Positions 23,230 to 35,575 of a stretch of DNA of 64,000 nucleotides are shown here, piece by piece; positions within the stretch are counted from its first letter, which is position 1, and each line of letters starts with the position of its first letter. Source of the DNA: Nematostella vectensis. Its lineage: Eukaryota; Cnidaria; Anthozoa; Actiniaria; Edwardsiidae. Below the pieces are notes generated by a model. It made no database searches, was not told the DNA's origin, and saw nothing but the letters and a program-made list of their open reading frames with translations. Position numbers and translations under genes: made by a program. The stretch lies in assembly GCF_932526225.1 (NCBI RefSeq), contig NC_064034.1, positions 15,698,887 to 15,762,886 of the forward strand. Direction: 5' to 3'.

Positions 23230-26200
23230 AATTAGGTCTAGGGATTCGGGTTACCGCGAAGAAAATCTGGGTTACCAGGAAATAGATTTCGGTTACCAGG
23301 GAATAGATTTCGGTTACCAGGGAATAGATTTCGGTTACCAGGGAATAGATTTCGGTTACCGGGAACGGGATTAGGGTAACAGTAATCGGGATTAGGGTTA
23401 CAGTAATCGGGATTATGGTAACAGGAATCGGGATTAGGGTTACAGTAATCGGGATTAGGGTAACAGTAATCGGGATTAGGGTTACAGTAATCGGGATTAG
23501 GGTAACAGGAATAGTGATTAGGGTAACAGTAATCGGGATTTGGGTTACAGTAATCGGGATTAGGGTTACAGTAATCGGGATTAGGGTAACAGGAATCGGG
23601 ATGAGGGTAACAGGAATAGTGATTAGGGTAACAGTAATCGGGATTTGGGTTACAGTAATCGGGATTAGGGTTACAGTAATCGGGATTAGGGTAACAGGAA
23701 TCGGGATTTGGGTTACAGTAATCGGGATTTGGGTTACAGTAATCGGGATTAGGGTTACAGTAATCGGGATTTGGGTTACAGTAATCGGGATTAGGGTAAC
23801 AGGAATCGTGATTAGGGTAACAGGAATCGGGATTAGGGTTACAGTAATCGGGATTTGGGTTACAGGAATCGGGATTAGGGTAACAGGAATCGGGATTTGG
23901 GTTACAGTAATCGGGATTAGGGTAACAGGAATCGGGATTAGGGTAACAGGAATCGGGATTAGGGTTACAGTACTCGGGATTAGGGTTACAGTAATCGGGA
24001 TTAGGGTTACAGTAATCGGGATTAGGGTTACAGTAATCGGGATTAGGGTAACAGGAATCGGGGTTAGGGTTACAGTAATCGGGATTAGGGTTACAGTAAT
24101 CGGGATTAGGGTTACAGTAATCGGGATTAGGGTTACAGTAATCGGGATTAGGGTTATAATAATCGGGATTAGGGTTACAGTAATCAGGATTAGGGTAACA
24201 GGAATCGGGATTAGGGTAACAGGAATCGGGATTAGGGTTACAGTAATCGGGATCAGGGTTACAGTAATCGGGATTAGGGTTATAATAATCGGGATTTGGG
24301 TTACAGTAATCGGGATTTGGGTTACAGTAATCGGGATTAGGGTTACAGTAATCGGGATTAGGGTTACAGTAATCGGGATTTGGGTTACAGTAATCGGGAT
24401 TTGGGTTACAGTAATCGGGATTAGGGTTACAGTAATCAGGATTTGGGTTACAGTAATCGGGATTAGGGTTACAGTAATCGGGATTTGGGTTACAGTAATC
24501 GGGATTAGGGTAACAGGAATCGGGATTAGGGTTACAGTTATCGGGATTTGGGTTACAGTAATCGGGATTTGGGTTACAGTAATCGGGATTTGGGTTACAG
24601 TAATCGGGATTTGGGTTACAGTAATCGGGATTAGGGTAACAGTAATCGGGATTAGGGTAACAGGAATCGGGATTAGGGTAACAGGAATCGGGATAAGGGT
24701 TACAGTAATCGGGATTAGGGTTACAGTAATCGGGATTAGGGTAACAGTAATCGGGATAAGGGTTACAGTAATCGGGATTAGGGTAACAGAAATCGGGATA
24801 AGGGTTACAGTAATCGGGATAAGGGTTACAGTAATCGGGATTAGGGTAACAGAAATCGGGATTTGGGTTACAGTAATCGGGATTTGGGTTACAGTAATCG
24901 GGATTTGGGTTACAGGAATCGGGATTAGGGTAACAGGAATCGGGATAAGGGTTACAGTAATCGGGATAAGGGTTACAGTAATCGGGATTAGGGTTACAGT
25001 AATCGGGATTAGGGTTACAGTAATCGGGATTAGGGTTACAGTAATCGGGATTAGGGTAACAGTAATCGGGATAAGGGTTACAGTGATCGGGATTTGGGTT
25101 ACAGTAATCGGGATTTGGGTTACAGTAATCGGGATTTGGGTTACATTAATCGGGATTTGGGTTACAGTAACCGGGATTAGGGTTACAGTAATCGGGATTA
25201 TTGTTATAATAATCGGGATTAGGGTAACAGGAATCGGGATTAGGGTTACAGTAATCGGGATTAGGGTTACAGTAATCGGGATTAGGGTTACAGTAATCGG
25301 GATTAGGGTTACAGTAATCAGGATAAGGGTAACAGTAATCGGGATTAGGGTAACAGGAATCGGGATTAGGGTAACAGGAATCGGGATAAGGGTTACAGTA
25401 ATCGGGATTTGGGTAACCGTAATCGGGATTAGGGTTACAGTAATCGGGATTAGGGTTACAGTAATCGGGATTAGGGTTACAGTAATCCGGATTAGGGTTA
25501 CAGTAATCGGGATTAGGGTTACAGTAATCGGGATTAGGGTAACAGGAATCGGGATTAGGGTTACAGTAATCGGGATCAGGGTTACAGTAATCGGGATTAG
25601 GGTTACAGTAATCGGGATTTGGGTAACAGTAATCGGGATTAGGGTAACAGGAATCGGGATTAGGGTTACAGTAATCGTGATTTGGGTTACAGTAATCGGG
25701 ATTTGGGTTACAGTAATCGGGATTTGGGTTACAGTAATCGGGATTAGGGTTACAGTAATCGGGATTAGGGTTATAATAATCGGGATTTGGGTAACAGGAA
25801 TCGGGATTAGGGTTACAGTAATCGGGATTTGGGTTACAGTAATCAGGATTAGGGTTACAGTAATCGGGATTAGGGTTACAGTAATCGGGATTAGGGTTAC
25901 AGTAATCGGGATTAGGGTTACAGTAATCGGGATTAGGGTAACAGTAATTGGGATTAGGGTTATAATAATCGGGATTTGGGTTAGAGTAATCGGGATTAGG
26001 GTTACAGTAATCGGGATTAGGGTTACAGTAATCAGGATTAGGGTTACAGTAATCAGGATTAGGGTTACAGTAATCGGGATAAGGGTAACAGTAATCGGGA
26101 TTTGGGTTACAGTAATCGGGATTTGGGTTACAGTAATCGGGATTAGGGTAACAGGAATCGGGATTAGGGTTACAGTAATCGGGATTAGGGTAACAGTAAT

Positions 26201-29200
26201 CGGGATTAGGGTTACAGTAATCGGGATTAGGGTTACAGAAATCGGGATAAGGGTTACAGTAATCGGGATTAGGGTAACAGTAATCGGGGTTAGGGTAACA
26301 GTAATCGGGATTTGGGTTACAGTAATCGGGATTTGGGTTACAGTAATCGGGATTAGGGTTACAGTAATCGGGATTAGGGTTACAGTAATCGGGATTAGGG
26401 TTACAGTAATCGGGATTAGGGTAACAGTAATTGGGATTAGGGTTATAATAATCGGGATTTGGGTTACAGTAATCGGGATTAGGGTTACAGTAATCGGGAT
26501 TTGGGTTACAGTAATCGGGATTTGGATTACAGTAATCGGGATTAGGGTAACAGGAATCGAGATTAGGGTTACAGTAATCGGGATTTGGGTTACAGTAATC
26601 GGGATTAGGGTTACAGGAATCGGGATTAGGGTAACAGAAATCGGGATTTGGGTTACAGTAATCGGGATTTGGGTTACAGTAATCGGGATTAGGGTAACAG
26701 GAATCGGGATAAGGGTTACAGTGATCGGGATTTGGGTTACAGTAATCGGGATTTGGGTTACAGTAATCGGGATTTGGGTTACAATAATCGAGATTTGGGT
26801 TACAGTAATCGGGATTAGGGTTACAGTAATCGGGATTAGGGTTATAATAATCGGGATTAGGGTAACAGGAATCGGGATTAGGGTTACAGTAATCGGGATT
26901 AGGGTTACAGTAATCGGGATTAGGGTTACAGTAATCGGGATTAGGGTTACAGTAATCGGGATAAGGGTAACAGGAATCGGGATTAGGGTAACAGTAATCG
27001 GGATAAGGGTTACAGTAATCGGGATTTGGGTTACAGTAATCGGGATTAGGGTTACAGTAATCGGGATTAGGGTTACAGTAATCGGGATTAGGGTTACAGT
27101 AATCGGGATTAGGGTTACAGTAATTGGGATTAGGGTTACAGTAATCGGGATTAGGGTTACAGTAATCGGGATTTGGGTTACAGTAATCGGGATTTGGATT
27201 ACAGTAATCGGGATTAGGGTAACAGGAATCGAGATTAGGGTTACAGTAATCGGGATTTGGGTTACAGTAATCGGGATTAGGGTTACAGGAATCGGGATTA
27301 GGGTAACAGAAATCGGGATTTGGGTTACAGTAATCGGGATTTGGGTTACAGTAATCGGGATTAGGGTAACAGGAATCGGGATAAGTGTTACAGTGATCGG
27401 GATTTGGGTTACAGTAATCGGGATTTGGGTTACAGTAATCGGGATTTGGGTTACAATAATCGGGATTTGGGTTACAGTAATCGGGATTAGGGTTACAGTA
27501 ATCGGGATTAGGGTTATAATAATCGGGATTAGGGTAACAGGAATCGGGATTAGGGTTACAGTAATCGGGATTAGGGTTACAGTAATCGGGATTAGGGTTA
27601 CAGTAATCGGGATTAGGGTTACAGTAATCGGGATTAGGGTAACAGGAATCGGGATTAGGGTAACAGTAATCGGGATAAGGGTTACAGTAATCGGGATTTG
27701 GGTTACAGTAATCGGGATTTGGGTTATAGTAATCGGGATTAGGGTAACAGTAATCGGGATTTGGGTTACAGTAATCGGGATTAGGGTTACAGTAATCGGG
27801 ATTAGGGTAACAGTAATCGGGATTAGGGTTACAGTAATCGGGATTAGGGTTACAGAAATCGGGATAAGGGTTACAGTAATCGGGATTAGGGTAACAGTAA
27901 TCGGGGTTAGGGTAACAGTAATCGGGATTTGGGTTACAGTAATCGGGATTTGGGTTACAGTAATCGGGATTAGGGTTACAGTAATCGGGATTAGGGTAAC
28001 AGAAATCGGGATTTGGGTTACAGTAATCGGGATTTGGGTTACAGTAATCGGGATTAGGGTAACAGGAATCGGGATAAGTGTTACAGTGATCGGGATTTGG
28101 TTTACAGTAATCGGGATTAGGGTTACAGGAATCGGGATTAGGGTAACAGAAATCGGGATTTGGGTTACAGTAATCGGGATTTGGGTTACAGTAATCGGGA
28201 TTAGGGTAACAGGAATCGGGATAAGTGTTACAGTGATCGGGATTTGGGTTACAGTAATCGGGATTTGGGTTACAGTAATCGGGATTTGGGTTACAATAAT
28301 CGGGATTTGGGTTACAGTAATCGGGATTAGGGTTACAGTAATCGGGATTAGGGTTATAATAATCGGGATTAGGGTAACAGGAATCGGGATTAGGGTTACA
28401 GTAATCGGGATTAGGGTTACAGTAATCGGGATTAGGGTTACAGTAATCGGGATTAGGGTTACAGTAATCGGGATTAGGGTAACAGGAATCGGGATTAGGG
28501 TAACAGTAATCGGGATAAGGGTTACAGTAATCGGGATTTGGGTTACAGTAATCGGGATTTGGGTTATAGTAATCGGGATTAGGGTAACAGTAATCGGGAT
28601 TTGGGTTACAGTAATCGGGATTAGGGTTACAGTAATCGGGATTAGGGTAACAGTAATCGGGATTAGGGTTACAGTAATCGGGATTAGGGTTACAGAAATC
28701 GGGATAAGGGTTACAGTAATCGGGATTAGGGTAACAGTAATCAGGGTTAGGGTAACAGTAATCGGGATTTGGGTTACAGTAATCGGGATTTGGGTTACAG
28801 TAATCGGGATTAGGGTTAAAGTAATCGGGATTAGGGTTACAGTAATCGGGATTAGGGTTACAGTAATCGGGATTAGGGTAACAGTAATCGGGATTAGGGT
28901 TATAATAATCGGGATTTGGGTTACAGTAATCGGGATTAGGGTTACAGTAATCGGGATTTGGGTTACAGTAATCGGGATTTGGATTACAGTAATCGGGATT
29001 AGGGTAACAGGAATCGAGATTAGGGTTACAGTAATCGGGATTTGGGTTACAGTAATCGGGATTAGGGTTACAGGAATCGGGATTAGGGTAACAGAAATCG
29101 GGATTTGGGTTACAGTAATCGGGATTTGGGTTACAGTAATCGGGATTAGGGTAACAGGAATCGGGATAAGGGTTACAGTGATCGGGATTTGGGTTACAGT

Positions 29201-31085
29201 AATCGGGATTTGGGTTACAGTAATCGGGATTTGGGTTACAATAATCGGGATCTGGGTTACAGTAATCGGGATTAGGGTTACAGTAATCGGGATTAGGGTT
29301 ATAATAATCGGGATTAGGGTAACAGGAACCGGGATTAGGGTTACAGTAATCGGGATTAGGGTTACAGTAATCGGGATTAGGGTTACAGTAATCGGGATTA
29401 GGGTTACAGTAATCGGGATTAGGGTAACAGGAATCGGGATTAGGGTAACAGTAATCGGGATAAGGGTTACAGTAATCGGGATTTGGGTTACAGTAATCGG
29501 GATTTGGGTTACAGTAATCGGGATTAGGGTAACAGTAATCGGGATTAGGGTTATAATAATCGGGATTAGGGTAACAGGAATCGGGATTAGGGTTACAGTA
29601 ATCGGGATAAGGGTTACAGTAATCGGGATTAGGGTTACAGTAATCGGGATTTGGGTTACAGTAATCGGGATCAGGGTTACAGTAATCGGGATTAGGGTTA
29701 TAATAATCGTGATTTGGGTTACAGTTATCGTGATTTGGGTTACAGTAATCGGGATTTGGGTTACAGTAATCGGGATTTGGGTTACAGTAAACGGGATTAG
29801 GGTTACAGTAATCGGGATTAGGGTTATAATAATCGGGATTTGGGTAACAGGAATCGGGATTAGGGTTACAGTAATCGGGATTAGGGTTACAGTAATCGGG
29901 ATTAGGGTTACAGTAATCGGGATTAGGGTTACAGTAATCGGGATTAGGGTTACAGTAATCGGGATTAGGGTGACAGTAATCGGGATTAGGGTTACAGTAA
30001 TCGGGATAAGGGTAACAGTAATCGGGATTTGGGTTACAGTAATCGGGATTTGGGTTACAGTAATCGGGATTTGGGTTACAGTAATCGGGATTAGGGTAAC
30101 AGTAATCGGGATTAGGGTAACAGAAATCGGGATAAGGGTTACAGTAATCGGGATTAGGGTTACAGTAATCGGGATTAGGGTTACAGTAATCGGGATAAGG
30201 GTTACAGTAATCGGGATTAGGGTAACAGTAATCGGGGTTAGGGTAACAGTAATCGGGATTAGGGTTACAGTAATCGGGATAAGGGTTACAGTAATCGGGA
30301 TTAGGGTTACAGTAATCGGGATTAGGGTAACAGTAATCGGGATTAGGGTTATAATAATCGGGATTTGGGTTACAGTAATCGGGATTAGGGTTACAGTAAT
30401 CGGGATTTGGGTTACAGTAATCGGGATTTGGGTTACAGTAATCGGGATTAGGGTAACAGGAATCGGGATTAGGGTTACAGTAATCCGGATTTGGGTTACA
30501 GTAATCGGGATTAGGGTTACAGTAATCGGGATTAGGGTAACAGTAATCGGGATTTGGGTTACAGTAATTGGGATTAGGGTTACAGGAATCGGGATAAGGG
30601 TAACAGTAATCGGGATTAGGGTTACAGTAATCGGGATAAGGGTTACAGTAATCAGGATTAGGGTTACAGTAATCGGGATTAGGGTTACAGTAATCGGGAT
30701 TAGGGTTACAGTAATCGGGATTAGGGTAACAGTAATCGGGATTAGGGTTACAGTAATCGGGATTAGGGTTACAGTAATCGGGATTAGGGTAACAGTAATC
30801 GGGATTAGGGTTACAGTAATCGGGATTAGGGTTACAGTAATCGGGATTTGGGTAACAGGAATCGGGATTAGGGTTACAGTAATCGGGATAAGGGTAACAG
30901 GAATCGGGATTTGGGTTACAGTAATCGGGATTAGGGTTACAGTAATCAGGATAAGGGTAACAGGAATCGGGATTTGGGTTACAATAATCGGGATTAGGGT
31001 TACAGTAATCGGGATTAGGGTAACAGGAATCGGGATTAGGGTTACAGTAATCGGGATTGGGTTACAGAAATCGGGATTTAGGGGT
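23230..31085 (+). repeat. 21-bp satellite-like array, about 370 units, telomere-like core
   Basis: Units alternate GGGATTAGGGTTACAGTAAT and GGGATTTGGGTTACAG variants, with AAGGG and GGTAACAGGAATC forms. The first few units (23230-23360) are a distinct older type with GGTTACCAGGGAATAGATT. Because 21 is divisible by 3 and no stop occurs, one frame stays open for 2582 codons (VTVIGIR heptads), a by-product. Internal higher-order copies exist: 27361-27960 and 28201-28800 match almost base for base at an offset of 840 bp (40 units). It lies in the intron after the pore exon of the pseudogene. Confidence 0.97.
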
Positions 31086-32054
31086 AGAAACCAAACATGC
31101 TATTTTAATATGCATTCTTATTGTTGTTATGGCGACAAAAGCCTTTTTTTGGGTAGATCCTAACCCTTAAATACTTGTCACTTATTGTAGATAAGCCTCA
31201 CCTCCCAATTTTTATAGTTGTACCCTAATAATTTACCCCTATTCCTTACTATGGAGTTGGGCCTACGACACACGTGCTATTGCAGATACGGTGACAACAC
31301 TCCCCGTTCAGTGGCTGGTCGAGTGTTTGGCGTTGTCTGGATTTTAGTCGGTCTTGTTGTCATCTCCATGTAAACCGCCACCATCACCAACGCATTCTCT
31401 ATCGTTTCAAATCCAGTATTCAACATTCACGGCAAAGCCGTAAAGCGACACAACTCTATGTACAATTTACTTACTGGAATCTCTTCTTTCATAGGTAAAA
31501 GCCAGCCTTCAAAATATGAGAAAAATGCATTTCAAATCTAGTTTTCAACAATCACGATCAATCAATCAAGGGATCTAGGGGGCTTAATAGGGTGGCTAGA
31601 CATCCCCCTTTCTCTAACATCTTGGTATATCCTTTATCATTAGCCACCCCCTGTACGGAAATTCATAGAACACCCTATGTAATAGCCACCCCCTTTTAAA
31701 TTGCATCTGCCACGGCACCACTGTAATTTTACTGTAGCAGGGAGTCTGTGTTCACTAGAATTTCAGGGTTTTAAAAAAGAAACTTATTCTATACATTATC
31801 AAGAGTACTGAAAATAAACTAAGAATTTTACATGATAGCCGATGGTATTTGAGGGGAAATCTGAGTTTCGCAGGGTGGAAAAGTAATGAACTCTCCTAGT
31901 AAATGAGTGGGTTTATTTGTGATCCTTTTTTTTTCAAAGCTTAGAAATGACATACATACACGGAAGCCATCTATCAAGGATCCAAACCAATAAGCATTTA
32001 CTATGGAAACTATAAACTAACCACCAAAAACATGTTGACGCCAATACCTCTTAT

Positions 32055-32295
32055 AACTACCATCATCATCATCATAAACGACCGACGTTCAACGCCACAA
32101 CCTACGATTGCTTTACATTTATCATCAGCAGCAACATCAACATCAACGTCATCGTTATCATCACCATCACCATCACCATCACCATCACCATCACCATCAC
32201 CATCACCACCACCACCACCACCACAATCATCATTATCGTCGTCGTCATCGTCGTCGTCGTCGTCATCACCCTCATCGTTATTATCGCCATCATTG
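32055..32295. repeat. CAT/CAC and CGT triplet and hexamer microsatellites
   Basis: CATCATCAT at 32056, CACCATCACCATCACCAT at 32161-32205, CCACCACCA and TCGTCGTCG to 32265. Apparent His/Ser/Pro-rich frames are not genes. A similar interspersed ATC/CAC-rich stretch is at 51295-51490. Confidence 0.9.
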
Positions 32296-34489
32296 TACCA
32301 CCATGTTGCTATAAATACATTGGACGTGTAGAGGACAGGAGAAAGTAGTTTCCAGTAGCACCAGTTGCTGAATAGCTTCTCTTAATGATTACACTTCTCT
32401 TGTTAAGTAGATTTTTGAAGCTCGCATCACATCATTTTTTAAACCATCTTCTAGACTACTCTACCTTCTCGGAAGCTCACAATGCTCTCAAGAATAACGC
32501 TGTGAACGCAATCTTCATCGACAAACTGCAAGGGGGTATCACATCAGCAAGCTTGATGATGCGGATCTTCGTGTCGTGGCTTCTGTTGAGTATCCACAAC
32601 TGTTATTCAAGATAGCAGATTTTGAAAAGGAAACTGAATTTCCAAATAATCCGAAATGCGTCGACCATGAGCTTCATGAGCCATCAGTCATCTCATTGGT
32701 CAGAGGATACGTGCCTCCAGGACAGGTAAACCCCACTACGCAGGCGCAACAACACGACGGTAGGGGCGACGGCATCATGCAGTCGCAGACCATAACAATA
32801 ATACAAAAACAGCAACAGTTTGTAACAAAAACAACGAAGTTAATTTAAGTGCACCAGTCCCTTAGATTCAACTGAGGAGTTCCCAATAAGAAATTTCGAA
32901 ATCGCTCAAAATTGGTTTAAAGTTAGCCCCTGGTTCTATTATCATGGTTAAAAAGTTTGAGTTACATACAATAAATATTTTTCGAGAAATTCCGAATTTA
33001 CGATTTTGCCTATAAAATCGCCGATTTGGGGGCATTTTTCACCTTTCGTAAAAAATCGCAAAATATTCTTTAAATATACGCGGAATTAAAAATAGCGATA
33101 CAGATCCTTAGAAAGGAGTTGATAAGGTATAAATCGAGTGGTTTCTTTACTTTTTCCGGCAAAAAAAAGTATATTTTATTGCTGTCTAAACATGTCCATA
33201 AAAAATATCGACTTGAATAATAGCTTAAATTAGGGGCTTATAAAACCGATGGTACATGGATTTTCGCAGAAATTTTGCACTTTGAGCAAACATTGGTGTT
33301 ATTTCTTTCGATTCAGCAAATAAAAAATTGGGGGAATCAAATTCCCGAATTATAATGAAGCCGAACGCAACCCCATGTCGAGCTCAAATAACACGCGATT
33401 TTCTTGACAGCCGTCTTTATTAGATACACATACCTGTTTGTACAGGAGAAAAATCACAGAAAATAAACTCTACCCTTGCTGTATACTAATCTCAGATGCA
33501 GTATAATTGTCTTGGTTCATCCTTGGAAGTTACTGGAAGTCAATAAAGACATTACAATGAAAAATATTTGCTATTTTGTACAGACTTCAGTTCAGAAAGC
33601 CTGCCGGAATGGCAAACTTTGAAGGATTTGTTTGGGTTTTAAAGTTTCTTTACGCTCAATTGAAGTAAAAGGTATTCAAGCACGTCAGTTCTTACCTTCT
33701 GCCAAGAGGTTTCTAGGGAAAAAGCCGATTTGTAAGATTAATTTCAATGCAAAGGTCAAGTACTACAACACGAGTCTGGTTTCAGATGACAACTGATCAG
33801 CGGTCTACCAGATGAGAATGCATGAATTTGCAAAGGAAACCCGATATAAAGAATAGTTCAACTAGTCGGCTTGCAGTTTTTATTCTAGATTGTTTCTTAT
33901 TTTATGTTCTTCATTCTATAAAAAAACATATTAATGATGCCAAAATTATTTTAAAAAGATACCGTAGGAAACACCAATCGAAGAATAAAACACAAATACC
34001 ACAAGGAAACATGCTTCGTTGACATAAGGGCATAAGCTAAAAGAATTGTCACACTCCCTCAAAGCGGCATCCTGTTACAGTAACACCTCCGTTAGCCACA
34101 AAAGGCTTTAGGGCAACACAAAGAGATCACATGAGGCTGCTTCTTATAAAATCTGCAAGCATAAAATTGTAATTCAGATGATGCTTGATATTTTTCTTGA
34201 TCATGACTACCTGTGATTACGCTGTTTGCGTGGGTGGTCCTTGTGGCCCTAGTGTCGATTGCTCGAGCAATTCAAAGTGCGTTCTTAAACTTTAAACTGA
34301 GTTTGAACTTCTTCTTGCTAGAGCTGGTAAGTGAATCATGATTTAACGACCGGAGTATTTGTTAAGCGCGCGCGTAGGTGACTCTTGAAACGCAAATGTA
34401 ATCACAGGTAGCCCAGGCAATGGTTGCTTGTCCGTAGCTCGGAATTCGGCTGTTCTGAGAGGGGACGAGTAAGGCGACGACGAGTGAAA

Positions 34490-34725
34490 TGAGTTCTCTA
34501 ATAGAAATCTGACTACCCCCGAAAGAACAAAGAGGGATTTTTTTATGCCTTTGCAGTATCTTCACGGGACTTTTATTGTCGGATTTGGCTACGTACCAGG
34601 GTTATCTAGCTTATGCTTTATAGTTTTGTCTACAAATAGCACGTCAATTGGGAACCAAAAGTGGACCCTCGGCCGCTGTGGGCGCACACCCTGCATCCCC
34701 CCCCCCCCCCCCCCCCCCCCCTGGG
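34490..34725. repeat. Dispersed repeat, partner copy at about 37868-38105
   Basis: Both copies contain TATGCCTTTGCAGTATC, TTTATTGTCGGATTTGGCTA, CTTATGCTTTATAGTTTTGT and CTACAAATAGCACGTC in order, each followed by C/G homopolymer runs and CACACCCTGCA/CACACCCCCTGCA. An unclassified short interspersed element. Confidence 0.8.
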
Positions 34726-34880
34726 CATATTTTGGGGAGTCCCTATTTCAACTCAACTTCCCGTTTCGTAGACTCGACTTATTTATCGCGCATCTCTGCT
34801 TTCTTTATATTAGTTTATGTGTGTTCCGATGTTTGTGTGTGTGTGTGTGTATGTGGGGGGGGGGGGGGGGGGGGGGGGGG
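34690..34880. repeat. Homopolymer runs: about 25 C then (TG)n and about 27 G
   Basis: Poly-C at 34697-34721 and TGTGTGTG followed by poly-G at 34854-34880. Similar runs occur at 14228-14252 (G), 48171-48192 (C), 50207-50225 (C) and 52551-52602 (TG then G). Confidence 0.9.
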
Positions 34881-35507
34881 GATATGCGACGGAGATTGAT
34901 TTTTCATTACGGACTTTGCGCAAAAGTACAGACTAGCTCACAGGCTAAAACATCCCTCGCATTAAAACAATGTCAATCAGCATTATATCTTTCGTTTAGC
35001 GAAAGTATTATTTTACCCCTCAAACACGGGGAGTAGATCGTCGTCTGTATCGGAATCATAGACATGTTCATTCAATCTGTCGCAAGCTCCAACTGATTTT
35101 GTAACCCTAGGCAGTCTTGTTGGCATTGCACAGTTGTTGTTCTTGTTATATCAAGCAAAGTAGCCAATAACGAGTTAATGTTCTCACGGCTATCTACGAT
35201 TGTGCTTGTGCAGAAGGGAAGTAGCCCATAGAGGGTTACTGTTCTAACGGCAATCAACAGTTTACATTGAGTTAACTGACAGCTCATCAGTGGTTGGACA
35301 GAGTGATATTTGTTTTCTCTTGCTACAAAGTAGCGAAGCAGCCCATTTAAAGTCACTATTCTCACGGTCAGTCACCTGGAGCAAGTATGTAATGAAAAAG
35401 AAACTCCGTCCCACCGGCGACCAGCAACAACGGCACATTTACCCTAGGGACTCCCACGCAAAAGGTAAAACCTTTAAAAGAAAAAGTCGACAACAACGCA
35501 GATTTAT

Positions 35508-35575
35508 GTTTTTAGAACGATATTTCGGCTGGCCAATACCTGCCTTCTTCAGCTTCAGGTTATAAATGAGTTACA
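35508..35575 (-). mobile_element. Penelope-like 3' remnant with hammerhead-like motif
   Basis: The minus strand reads CTGAAGAAGGC, a short loop region, then GGCCAGCCGAAAT: a CTGAAGA core, a GGC/GCC stem and GAAA, the same layout as the Penelope fragment at 17.7 kb. No coding part remains nearby. Confidence 0.5.

Noticed and set aside
23415-31163. Open frame of 2582 codons made of VTVIGIR heptads
   Set aside because: It is the translation of a 21-bp array without stops, it continues straight into unique intron sequence, and it lies between two pseudogene exons. No sign of codon-level selection.
32032-32331. His-, Ser- and Pro-rich frames
   Set aside because: Translations of triplet and hexamer microsatellites.
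34545-35036. 163-codon plus-strand frame
   Set aside because: Crosses a dispersed repeat, a poly-C and a poly-G tract; Pro and Gly runs are low-complexity artefacts.
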